Below, piece after piece: positions 7,819 through 13,590 of a stretch of 17,009 bases of DNA. The stretch covers positions 1 through 17,009 of the forward strand of contig RGSV01000005.1 in NCBI GenBank assembly GCA_010025655.1. The letters run 5' to 3'. Position numbers and translations under genes: made by a program. The DNA comes from Acidimicrobiia bacterium (lineage in GTDB: Bacteria > Actinomycetota > Acidimicrobiia > Acidimicrobiales > Ilumatobacteraceae). How positions within the stretch are numbered: position 1 is the stretch's first letter; each line of letters starts with the position of its first letter. The notes below the pieces were generated by a model. The model searched no databases, was not told the DNA's origin, and saw only the letters and a program-made list of their open reading frames with translations.

Positions 7819-8970
7819 TCATCCGAGTGGATCGGTGAGAAAAGCCGGCGGACATGCGCCATCGGCGAACGCCTGCTTGGCTGCATCTGCCACCGTCAGC
7901 GCCTCGTTGATGGTGACGTCCATGTCGAGATAACGGTAGGTGCCGAGTCGCCCGAGAAAGGTGACCCCACGCTCGTCGCGCGCCAGTTGCACATAGTCGA
8001 CGAGTTGCGCCTTTTCCTTTACGAGACGAATCGGGTAATACGGCACATCATCGTCGCCACACAAACGGCTGTATTCGCGATAGATGACCGACGTATCGTG
8101 CGATTCCCACGGCGCAAAGTGCTTGTGTTCGGTGATGCGCGTATATGGCACCTCGGCGTCGCAGTAGTTGACGACCGGGCAGCCCTGATAGTCACCATCG
8201 ACGACTTCAGGCGTGAAATCAAGAGTGCGATAACCAAGTCGACCGTACTGGTGGTCGAAGTAGGCGTCGATTGGCCCGCTCCAGAACACGTGGTCGTAGC
8301 TACGGAGTTCAGCGCGAGAGATTCGCGTTGAGAGTGACACGCTGATGTTGGGGTGATCGAGTATCGCCTCGACGATGGCGGTGTAGCCATGTTCAGGTAT
8401 TCCCTGATATGGGTGGCTGAAGTACGAGTCGTCATCGGTGAAACGCAGTGGCAAGCGCGCCAAGATGCTCGCCGGCAATTCCTTCGGATCAACGCCCCAC
8501 TGCTTGCGGGTGTATCCGGCAAAGAACGCCTCATACAACTCGCGCCCCACCAGTCGCAGCGCCTGGTCTTCGAACGAGGTTGGATTGGTGATCGTCGCAT
8601 CAGCCTTGGTCGCCACGAACGCTTCGGCCTCAGCGGGCGTAAAGGTAGTGCCAAAGAACGAATTGATGAGGCCGAGGTTCATCGGCATCTGAAAGGCCTT
8701 CTCCCCGACCATCGCTCTCACCCGGTGGCGATACGGCTTGAAGGTGGCGAAACGACGCACATAGTTCCACACGCGTTCATGTTGTGTGTGGAAGATGTGT
8801 GGTCCGTACACATGCACCATGACACCACTCTCGTGGCGTCGCGTATGGCAGTTGCCCGCCACATGGTCGCGCGATTCAAACACTTCGATGCTGTGGCCAG
8901 CTTCGGCCAACTCGCGGGCCACGACGGCGCCAGAGAATCCAGCGCCGACGACGGCGACACTCAACGGCAC
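7819..8970 (-). CDS. glf: UDP-galactopyranose mutase
   Basis: A 383-aa FAD enzyme converting UDP-galactopyranose to UDP-galactofuranose in the cytoplasm. The FAD-binding GAGFSG is at residues 9-14, GNCHT at 39-43, and YGPHIFHT at 55-62. The active-site segment GYTRKQWGVDP is at 152-162, GYRTLDF at 246-252, and the FAD-binding FLGRLGTYRYLDMD at 338-351. Length and all landmarks are those of a normal bacterial Glf. Translation most likely starts at GTG 8970; a TTG two codons later is an alternative. A strong TAGAAT box ends 6 nt before the GTG with no Shine-Dalgarno, suggesting its own leaderless promoter even though moeZ lies 69 nt upstream in the same direction. It provides the donor for the adjacent GlfT2, so the pair makes galactofuranose-containing glycan. 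Confidence 0.97.
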   Translation of the reverse strand: MPLSVAVVGAGFSGAVVARELAEAGHSIEVFESRDHVAGNCHTRRHESGVMVHVYGPHIFHTQHERVWNYVRRFATFKPYRHRVRAMVGEKAFQMPMNLGLINSFFGTTFTPAEAEAFVATKADATITNPTSFEDQALRLVGRELYEAFFAGYTRKQWGVDPKELPASILARLPLRFTDDDSYFSHPYQGIPEHGYTAIVEAILDHPNISVSLSTRISRAELRSYDHVFWSGPIDAYFDHQYGRLGYRTLDFTPEVVDGDYQGCPVVNYCDAEVPYTRITEHKHFAPWESHDTSVIYREYSRLCGDDDVPYYPIRLVKEKAQLVDYVQLARDERGVTFLGRLGTYRYLDMDVTINEALTVADAAKQAFADGACPPAFLTDPLG

Positions 8971-8976
8971 GACGTG

Positions 8977-8982
8977 ATTCTA
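8977..8982 (-). promoter_or_regulatory. Putative -10 box (TAGAAT) for glf
   Basis: TAGAAT on the minus strand matches TATAAT at five of six positions and lies 6 nt before the GTG start. That geometry suits a leaderless transcript for glf-glfT2. There is no clear -35. Confidence 0.45.
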
Positions 8983-9039
8983 CGAGTGCAGCGGTTCGTG
9001 GCGAGGCAGCAGCGGCGGAACGTCAGCGTGGTCGGCGCG

Positions 9040-10200
9040 TCAGTGCAACCACGGCGCACAAGCGCCTTCGAGGTCGCGCACCTGAATGCGATCGCGATTC
9101 GCATACGTCACTGCGTTGCTCGGGTCGATGCGCAGATTGAACGTGCGAAACGACATTTCGGTCGTGTCGATTGACAAGATACGACCGATCAGCGAATCAC
9201 CGAGGTCGAGCAGCAACTTGATGGCCTCGAGTGCCTGAATCGAACCGACGATGCCGGGCAGCACACCGAGCACACCGGCCTCGGCGCAACTCGGCGCCAT
9301 CTCGGCCGGCGGCGGCTCGGGCACCATGTCGCGATAGGTCGGTCCACGCAGCGGGTGGAACACGCTCACCATGCCCTCGAAGCGGAAGATCGAACCGTGC
9401 ACCACCGGAATGCCGAGTTTCACGCTCGCATCGTTCAAGAGATAGCGCGACGGGAAGTTGTCGGCTCCGTCGACGATCACGTCGTAGCCCGAGATGATGT
9501 CGATGATGTTGCTGGCGGCCAGCCTCGTGTCATAGGTGACGACATTGACGTCGGGGTTCAACATCGTGAGGGTCTTCTTTGCTGAGTCGACCTTGCGGTC
9601 ACCAATTCGATCGATGTTGTGCAGAATCTGGCGCTGCAGGTTGCTCTCGTCAACTTCGTCCATATCGACGATGCCGAGCGTGCCGACGCCTGCCGCAGCG
9701 AGGTAGAGCGCGGCAGGCGAACCGAGGCCACCGGCCCCGAGCAGCAACACTTTGCTGGCGAGCAGTTTGGCTTGACCGGCGACTCCAACTTCGGGCAATA
9801 ACAAGTGGCGCTGATAGCGATTTCGCTGCTCGCCACTCAAGGTGACGGGTGTGGTCCACGCCCGACCTTCATCTTTCCACTTGCCGAAACCGCCGGCCAT
9901 GCTCGACACGTTCGTGTAGCCGAGTTCTTGCAGCGTCTTGGCGGCAAACGCGCTGCGCACGCCACCCGCGCAATACACGACGACCTGCGAGCGTTTGTCG
10001 GTGATGCGCGTTTCGACTTGAGCTTCAAGGTGCCCACGCGGAATGTGGATTACATTGCCCAGCGCACCCTGGTCGTATTCATCAGGCTCACGCACGTCGA
10101 GCACAATGGCTCCAGCCGCAATCTGCTGCTCGGCGGTCGCCGTGTCGATTTCGGTGATCTGCGCCTTCGCGGCACCGAGCAGGTCGCGAAACGTCGTCAT
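9040..10200 (-). CDS. moeZ: Rhodanese-MoeB/ThiF fusion, MoeZ-like sulfur-carrier adenylyltransferase/sulfurtransferase
   Basis: A 386-aa E1-like enzyme that would adenylate and thiolate the C-terminal Gly-Gly of small sulfur carriers (MoaD, CysO or ThiS type). Residues 15-115 are a rhodanese domain with LDVREPDE (34-41) and catalytic Cys77 in YCAGGVRS. Residues 120-386 are the MoeB/ThiF domain: RYQRHLLLPEVG, ATP-binding GAGGLGSP (155-162), NLQRQILH (187-194), DGADN (244-248) and Cys305 in PSCAEAGVLG. Two features stand out. The rhodanese is at the N-terminus, whereas mycobacterial MoeZ has it at the C-terminus. The usual zinc CxxC before PEPPP is replaced by YRDMV, as in mycobacterial MoeZ. 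ATG 10200 has a TAGCAT box 7 nt upstream and no Shine-Dalgarno. The carrier protein cannot be told from here. Confidence 0.92.
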   Translation of the reverse strand: MTTFRDLLGAAKAQITEIDTATAEQQIAAGAIVLDVREPDEYDQGALGNVIHIPRGHLEAQVETRITDKRSQVVVYCAGGVRSAFAAKTLQELGYTNVSSMAGGFGKWKDEGRAWTTPVTLSGEQRNRYQRHLLLPEVGVAGQAKLLASKVLLLGAGGLGSPAALYLAAAGVGTLGIVDMDEVDESNLQRQILHNIDRIGDRKVDSAKKTLTMLNPDVNVVTYDTRLAASNIIDIISGYDVIVDGADNFPSRYLLNDASVKLGIPVVHGSIFRFEGMVSVFHPLRGPTYRDMVPEPPPAEMAPSCAEAGVLGVLPGIVGSIQALEAIKLLLDLGDSLIGRILSIDTTEMSFRTFNLRIDPSNAVTYANRDRIQVRDLEGACAPWLH

Positions 10201-10207
10201 GCTCGAA

Positions 10208-10213
10208 ATGCTA
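10208..10213 (-). promoter_or_regulatory. Putative -10 box (TAGCAT) for the moeZ-like gene
   Basis: TAGCAT on the minus strand sits 7 nt before the ATG at 10200 in the 60-nt gap after the sirtuin gene. This suggests the gene can be transcribed separately as a leaderless mRNA. There is no good -35. Confidence 0.35.
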
Positions 10214-10260
10214 TCTGATAGGTCGGGTTTTCGAGACGGCAGTTTGCGTGCGGATTGCGC

Positions 10261-11037
10261 TCACGATGCGGGATACATGCCGCACAACCTCGGCAACACC
10301 GTGTTGATGTCGCCGAGCACGATTTCATCAGCCATCGAGTCGAGTTCCGTCTGCTCGCCGTTGACGATTACCACGCGCGCACCAGCACGCTTGGCTCGCG
10401 GCACGCAATATGCGGCCGGGTAGACCGACAACGTAGAACCGACGGCAAGCAACACATCACACTCTTCGCTCGCCTTCATCGCCGCTTCGATCACTTCTGG
10501 CACGAGCGGCTCTTCAAAAAGAATCGTGTCGCTCTTCAGGATTCCCCCGCACCGCAGGCACGCGGGGTCGGGGTCACCCGCGACGACCCGCTCGAGGGCT
10601 TCATGCATCGGGCGCACGTCTTTGCATGACCAGCAGCGCGTGTTCCACCGTGTGCCGTGCACTTCATGCACGCGATGGGGTTCGATGCCTGAGAGTTGAT
10701 GCAGGCCATCGACGTTCTGTGTCACGACGGCGCGCAACTGACCACGCTCTTGCAGGCGTACCACTGCGCGATGACCGTCGTTGGGCTGCGGGCTCGTCGT
10801 CATCCACGCCACTCGATCACGCCAGGCGCGCTTGCGAACATCGGGCTCACTGAGGTAGTGGCTCAGCGTCGAGGTTTTTTGCGCCAGCGGATCTTTGGTC
10901 CACACGCCATTCGGTCCGCGAAAGTCGGGAATACCCGAGGCAGTCGAAATACCCGCCCCCGTCAGCACGGTAATGCGATCGACGGCGGCCAACATCACCT
11001 CCACTCGCGTGACCGAGTTCGTGTCATCGACTGGCAT
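10261..11037 (-). CDS. cobB: Sirtuin-family NAD-dependent protein deacylase
   Basis: A 258-aa Sir2-type enzyme that removes acyl groups from protein lysines using NAD+. The NAD-binding motif GAGIS is at residues 27-31, followed by GIPDFRGPNGVW (35-46). QNVDGLH is at 107-113, the catalytic base is His127 in EVHGT, and four zinc cysteines (135, 138, 160, 163) occur as two CxxC pairs. VGSTLSVYPAA carries the second NAD segment. All core residues are present, so activity is expected; targets are unknown, and acyl-CoA metabolism enzymes would be typical. A small oddity is FEE where many sirtuins have FGE after the zinc module. The ATG at 11037 faces a region filled by three 31-bp repeats, and no TANNNT box is seen near the start. 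It lies 60 nt upstream of the moeZ-like gene in the same direction. Confidence 0.94.
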   Translation of the reverse strand: MPVDDTNSVTRVEVMLAAVDRITVLTGAGISTASGIPDFRGPNGVWTKDPLAQKTSTLSHYLSEPDVRKRAWRDRVAWMTTSPQPNDGHRAVVRLQERGQLRAVVTQNVDGLHQLSGIEPHRVHEVHGTRWNTRCWSCKDVRPMHEALERVVAGDPDPACLRCGGILKSDTILFEEPLVPEVIEAAMKASEECDVLLAVGSTLSVYPAAYCVPRAKRAGARVVIVNGEQTELDSMADEIVLGDINTVLPRLCGMYPAS

Positions 11038-11040
11038 CGT

Positions 11041-11133
11041 GCAACTCAGTGTGCCACCTCGGCGACCCCGCGCAAGTCACTGTGCCACTTCGGCGGCCTT
11101 GCGCAAATTACGGTGCCGCATGAGCGACCCCGT
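11041..11133. repeat. Three tandem 31-bp imperfect direct repeats
   Basis: Contiguous units lie at 11041-11071, 11072-11102 and 11103-11133, each beginning GCAA. Units 1 and 2 agree at 25 of 31 positions and units 1 and 3 at 22 of 31 by direct comparison. The best conserved stretch in units 1 and 2 is around TGTGCCAC-TCGGCG; unit 3 keeps GGTGCC and GCGACCCCG. The array fills most of the 110-nt divergent region between the sirtuin and the 136-aa unknown. A 31-bp period is close to three helical turns, so all copies face the same side of the DNA, as expected for cooperative protein-binding sites. There are no spacers, so it is not a CRISPR array. Confidence 0.75.
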
Positions 11134-11134
11134 G

Positions 11135-11150
11135 CACACCAAGGGGTGTG
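11135..11150 (+). promoter_or_regulatory. Hairpin over the start of the 136-aa unknown gene
   Basis: CACACC-AAGG-GGTGTG forms a 6-bp stem with a 4-nt loop. The 3' arm contains the GTG start codon (11148-11150), and the only Shine-Dalgarno-like bases (AAGGGG, 11141-11146) lie in the loop and stem. It could restrain translation initiation. A possible -10 box (TACGGT, 11109-11114) lies inside the third 31-bp repeat. Confidence 0.35.
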
Positions 11151-11558
11151 GAAACAGATACACGACGCATCGCAATCGTGCCGTGGCGCGACCCCACGGT
11201 CGAGCTGATCGGGCACCCCGTTCGTTCTGACTATGTGGAGTGGTTCTGGCTACCGGTGCTCGGCCCATCGGCTACCTGGCTGCTGCGACGCTTCGACGCG
11301 TGGCTCGAGCACACTCCAGACGGCTTCAGCATGGATTCTTTTGATATCGCACGGTCACTCGGTGTCGCCGGCCGCGACGATGTCGGCTCGACCTTTGCCC
11401 GCGCACTCCATCGTCTGCAGATGTTCGGAGCCGCGCAGCCGGCGGGTGCATCACTTGCCGTGCGACGCGTGATGCCTCCGGTCGCTGCCCACCATGTGGC
11501 GCGCATGCCCAGCTTCTTGCGGGCGTATCACGCTGAGTGGACTGCAGCGGCCGCTTAG
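11148..11558 (+). CDS. Uncharacterised 136-aa soluble protein
   Basis: I do not recognise a named family, though its pattern resembles uncharacterised proteins seen in actinobacterial genomes. There is no signal peptide or membrane helix. A tryptophan-rich patch (YVEWFWLPVLGPSATWLLRR, 29-48) comes first. Next is a segment with helix-turn-helix-like spacing (FDIARSLGV, then STFARALHRLQMFG, 65-94), and then a basic strand (LAVRRVMPPV, 103-112). This could be a winged-helix-like fold, but that is inference. GTG 11148 is the first possible start after an in-frame TGA at 11121. It is divergent from the sirtuin across the 31-bp repeats. Its TAG stop overlaps the TAA of the convergent sulfotransferase-like gene by 4 nt (TTAG), so the two genes share no terminator space. 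Confidence 0.7.
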   Translation: METDTRRIAIVPWRDPTVELIGHPVRSDYVEWFWLPVLGPSATWLLRRFDAWLEHTPDGFSMDSFDIARSLGVAGRDDVGSTFARALHRLQMFGAAQPAGASLAVRRVMPPVAAHHVARMPSFLRAYHAEWTAAAA

Positions 11559-12259
11559 CCAGCGTGCCGAGTCGAGCCATGACGGCTGCTACTCGCCGGC
11601 AAACACTCGAGTTCATATTCAACACGGGCGTTTACAAAATTGACGTCGTTCGGCATATCGGCATGCGGCCGCACACGCGACACAATGCGGTCAATCAGTT
11701 CACTCTCGGCACCGACGCCAAGAAACTCGGCTAGCGACTCAACGGCGAGTTGGGGATCCTGCATCAAGCGTTCGTATGACACCACAATCAGTGGGTCAGC
11801 GACCCGTTGAACGAAGTCGAGCACCGCATACTTGCGACGAATCGCGCCTTGCAGGGCGTCAAAGAACGTACTCCCCGAGACTTCTTCGCGTTGCGCCACC
11901 GCATAAACATCGCGAGAAACCACCACCAGCATTGGCTCGGGAACCACGTGATAGTGCTCGGGTAGCCAGTCGATGGCTGCTGGATCTTTCACGCCCGCAA
12001 TGGGGTTGTCGCGTCGCAGGTCGGCAAAGAACGCTGAAGTTCGCTCACCAGAGAACGGCAGGGTACGGAGTCGACGAAACTCTCGATCTTCCATGTTTGA
12101 CGCATCGATATCGCGACCCATCGGCACACCGAGCATGTGGCAGATTCCGGCCACGACCGATGTGCCGCCGCGTGGCGTACCCAAAACGAGCACCGACCCC
12201 CGCCCAGGGTGCGGATTTGTGCGCACCACCGTGCAGGGGTCGGGAATCGTTGTAGACAT
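11555..12259 (-). CDS. Sulfotransferase-family protein
   Basis: A 234-aa P-loop-like sulfotransferase. The 5'-phosphosulfate loop is TPRGGTS (residues 28-34), preceded by the strand SVLVLG. The 3'-phosphate-binding segment is probably VVSRDVYAVAQRE (113-125, Arg116). The C-terminal family signature is VVSYERLMQDP...FLGVG (159-183). Such enzymes move sulfuryl groups from PAPS to carbohydrates, lipids or small molecules; the acceptor is unknown. The short length suits the compact bacterial branch. The C-terminal tail (SSSRHGSTRHAG) looks disordered. ATG 12259 has no good Shine-Dalgarno; GTAAC/GTTAC and CATACCG/CGGTATG inverted repeats lie just upstream. It sits near the galactofuran genes, so a glycan acceptor is conceivable, but nothing in the sequence proves it. 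Confidence 0.75.
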   Translation of the reverse strand: MSTTIPDPCTVVRTNPHPGRGSVLVLGTPRGGTSVVAGICHMLGVPMGRDIDASNMEDREFRRLRTLPFSGERTSAFFADLRRDNPIAGVKDPAAIDWLPEHYHVVPEPMLVVVSRDVYAVAQREEVSGSTFFDALQGAIRRKYAVLDFVQRVADPLIVVSYERLMQDPQLAVESLAEFLGVGAESELIDRIVSRVRPHADMPNDVNFVNARVEYELECLPASSSRHGSTRHAG

Positions 12260-12292
12260 CGCTTAAGTAACGAAGCGGTTACCGACGTGTGA

Positions 12293-12310
12293 CATACCGC
12301 TGACGGTATG
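12293..12310. promoter_or_regulatory. Perfect inverted repeat CATACCG-CTGA-CGGTATG
   Basis: A 7-bp perfect stem with a 4-nt loop lies between the exported helical protein gene (stop at 12329) and the sulfotransferase-like start (12259). There is no T-run on either strand. It is either a U-less terminator of the upstream gene or an operator for the downstream one. A second inverted pair, GTAAC (12267-12271) with GTTAC (12278-12282), lies closer to the start codon. Confidence 0.4.
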
Positions 12311-12324
12311 GCTTAGAAGGTCAC

Positions 12325-12336
12325 CCCGCTAGCGGG
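12325..12336. repeat. 12-bp perfect palindrome across a stop codon
   Basis: CCCGCTAGCGGG is fully self-complementary and contains the TAG stop of the exported helical protein gene (CTA at 12329-12331 on the plus strand). It may contribute to 3'-end structure together with the hairpin at 12293-12310. Confidence 0.4.
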
Positions 12337-12763
12337 TTGGGCGAACTGGGCGCTCACCGATCTCGGCCAGGGCGGCGTCAAGCGCTGCTTTGGCTGCTTC
12401 TCGCGCCGACTTGAAGGCATCCATCGCCGCTTTGCGCGCTTCTTTGGTCGATGCGGCGGCGAGGGCAGTCTTCAGGGTCGCCGAAGCTGACGCAAGGGAG
12501 TCTCGGTGATCCTTTATGGCTGAGGCGCGATCGGCGATCCACTTCGAAAAGTCCGCTCGCCATGCCAACATGTCGGCCCGGAACTTCGCAGCAGCCTCAC
12601 GCTCGGCTGCCGAGACGCGGTCGCGCTTGGGTGGCAGGGTCGTCGACGTGTCGGTGGCACTCGGGGCACTTGAGGTGTCGCCGGTGCTGGCGAACGCCGA
12701 TGCTGAACCTGACATCACTGCGAGAACAACGGTTCCTGCAGCCAAGAGTTTGCTGTACTTCAT
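12329..12763 (-). CDS. Small exported alanine-rich helical protein
   Basis: A 144-aa protein with a clear signal peptide: Lys2/Lys5, hydrophobic core 6-19, and probable cleavage near ASA/FAS at 23-26. A Ser/Thr/Pro-rich linker (27-48) follows, then one long charged Ala/Lys/Glu/Asp/Arg helix or helical hairpin (50-136). Two tryptophans (Trp68, Trp75) sit in the first half. There is no cysteine, no lipobox and no membrane anchor, so it should be free outside the membrane. No named family is recognised. ATG 12763 has the best Shine-Dalgarno in the window (AAGGAG at 12773-12778, 9-nt spacing), suggesting high expression. It is divergent from a two-component system, with 11-bp-spaced repeats beside its putative -10, so it is probably a regulon member and possibly a feedback partner of the sensor. 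Confidence 0.82.
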   Translation of the reverse strand: MKYSKLLAAGTVVLAVMSGSASAFASTGDTSSAPSATDTSTTLPPKRDRVSAAEREAAAKFRADMLAWRADFSKWIADRASAIKDHRDSLASASATLKTALAAASTKEARKAAMDAFKSAREAAKAALDAALAEIGERPVRPTR

Positions 12764-12786
12764 GGGTATCTGCTCCTTGAGTAATT

Positions 12787-12802
12787 GCCGAAGGTTTTCG
12801 GC
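12787..12802 (-). promoter_or_regulatory. Hairpin in the leader of the exported helical protein gene
   Basis: GCCGAA and TTCGGC form a perfect 6-bp stem around a 4-nt loop, about 8 nt upstream of the AAGGAG Shine-Dalgarno and downstream of the putative -10 box. It would lie in the mRNA 5' leader as a stabilising stem, or act as an operator. Confidence 0.4.
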
Positions 12803-12809
12803 TGACTCT

Positions 12810-12842
12810 GTTCTACGACTCGAACTTGTGAGAATGCTGTGA
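12810..12842 (-). promoter_or_regulatory. Putative activator-dependent promoter with 11-bp-spaced TCACA repeats
   Basis: Read on the minus strand: TCACA-gcattc-TCACA (12842-12827), then 11 nt, then TAGAAC (12815-12810) as a TANNN(T)-like -10. The two TCACA half-sites are 11 bp apart, the period typical of OmpR/PhoB-type regulator boxes. They occupy the -35 position where no -35 consensus exists. The response regulator encoded alongside is the obvious candidate to bind. Confidence 0.45.
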
Positions 12843-12906
12843 ATCGGCTCAGCACGAGCTGCGAAGAAGAGCCCGCTGGTTACTGTCGTTGTGGGGTCGA
12901 ACGAAG

Positions 12907-13590
12907 ATGTCTGCCGCGCGAGTGCTCGTCGTTGACGACGATGCCGCCATACGCCAGACCGTCGCTGATGCTCTCCGCTTGGCTGGGCACCTCGCTACTG
13001 AGGCACGCGATGGGGCGGCCGCTATCGGTCTTGCGACTCGAGAGCCCTTTGATCTGGTGATTCTTGATGTCAACATGCCGCACGTTGATGGGTTTTCAGT
13101 GCTTGAGAAGCTCCGTCAACGCAAGCCAGAACTACCCATCATCATGTTGACGGCTCGAGACGAACGCGAAGACGTCGTTCGCGGTCTCAAGCTCGGTGCT
13201 GATGACTACATTCGCAAGCCGTTTGGCCTTGAAGAGTTCTCGCTACGGGTATCTGCCGTCTTGCGTCGAGCCGGGGGCGTACGTCCGACCAGTGTTGTGA
13301 CATGCGGAGATGTGCAGTTGAACACTGAAACTGCACAAGTAACACATGCTGGCGTTCCCGTGCAGCTCTCGCCTACGGAATTTCGGCTACTTCATCACCT
13401 CATGTTGAACGAAGGTCACGTGCTCTCCAAAGACCATCTGCTTGCATCCGTCTGGGGAATCGACTTCGAGACGCAGTCAAGCGTCGTCGAGACGTACGTT
13501 TCTTACCTTCGTCGCAAGCTCGATCGGGAGAATCATGGGCATATTGTGACCGTGCGCGGTTTCGGAATCAAATTCGAGGCTCGTTCATGA
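12907..13590 (+). CDS. OmpR/PhoB-family response regulator
   Basis: A 227-aa two-domain transcription factor. The receiver domain covers residues 1-115: acidic pocket Asp10/Asp11, phospho-acceptor Asp54 in LVILDVNMPHVDG, Thr82 and Lys104 in YIRKPF. A C-terminal winged-helix domain (about 130-225) contains LSPTEFRLLHHLM, SSVVETYVSYLRRKL and the final VTVRGFGIKF hairpin. ATG 12907 gives MSAARVLVVDDD, the normal family N-terminus; a TTG 18 nt upstream is possible but adds nothing conserved. A TACTGT box at 12881-12886 may be its -10. It is coupled to the kinase by an ATGA overlap. Third-position GC looks lower by eye than in moeZ or glf. A likely target is the divergent exported protein gene; the stimulus is unknown. 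Confidence 0.95.
   Translation: MSAARVLVVDDDAAIRQTVADALRLAGHLATEARDGAAAIGLATREPFDLVILDVNMPHVDGFSVLEKLRQRKPELPIIMLTARDEREDVVRGLKLGADDYIRKPFGLEEFSLRVSAVLRRAGGVRPTSVVTCGDVQLNTETAQVTHAGVPVQLSPTEFRLLHHLMLNEGHVLSKDHLLASVWGIDFETQSSVVETYVSYLRRKLDRENHGHIVTVRGFGIKFEARS

Noticed and set aside
7806..7886. Longer GlfT2 starting at ATG 7886 or 7862
   Set aside because: Homology to GlfT2 begins at LLQRSMLP, just after GTG 7805, and the longer forms would overlap glf by 44-68 nt without a ribosome-binding site; they cannot be fully excluded.
8353..9174. A 273-aa open frame antisense to glf
   Set aside because: It lies opposite a complete UDP-galactopyranose mutase and shows no recognisable domain or start signal.
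11041..11133. CRISPR array
   Set aside because: The 31-bp units are directly adjacent with no spacers, only three copies and many mismatches, and no cas gene is present.
12293..12310. Classical rho-independent terminator
   Set aside because: The stem is only 7 bp, moderately GC-rich, and has no following T-run on either strand, so it is recorded only as an inverted repeat.
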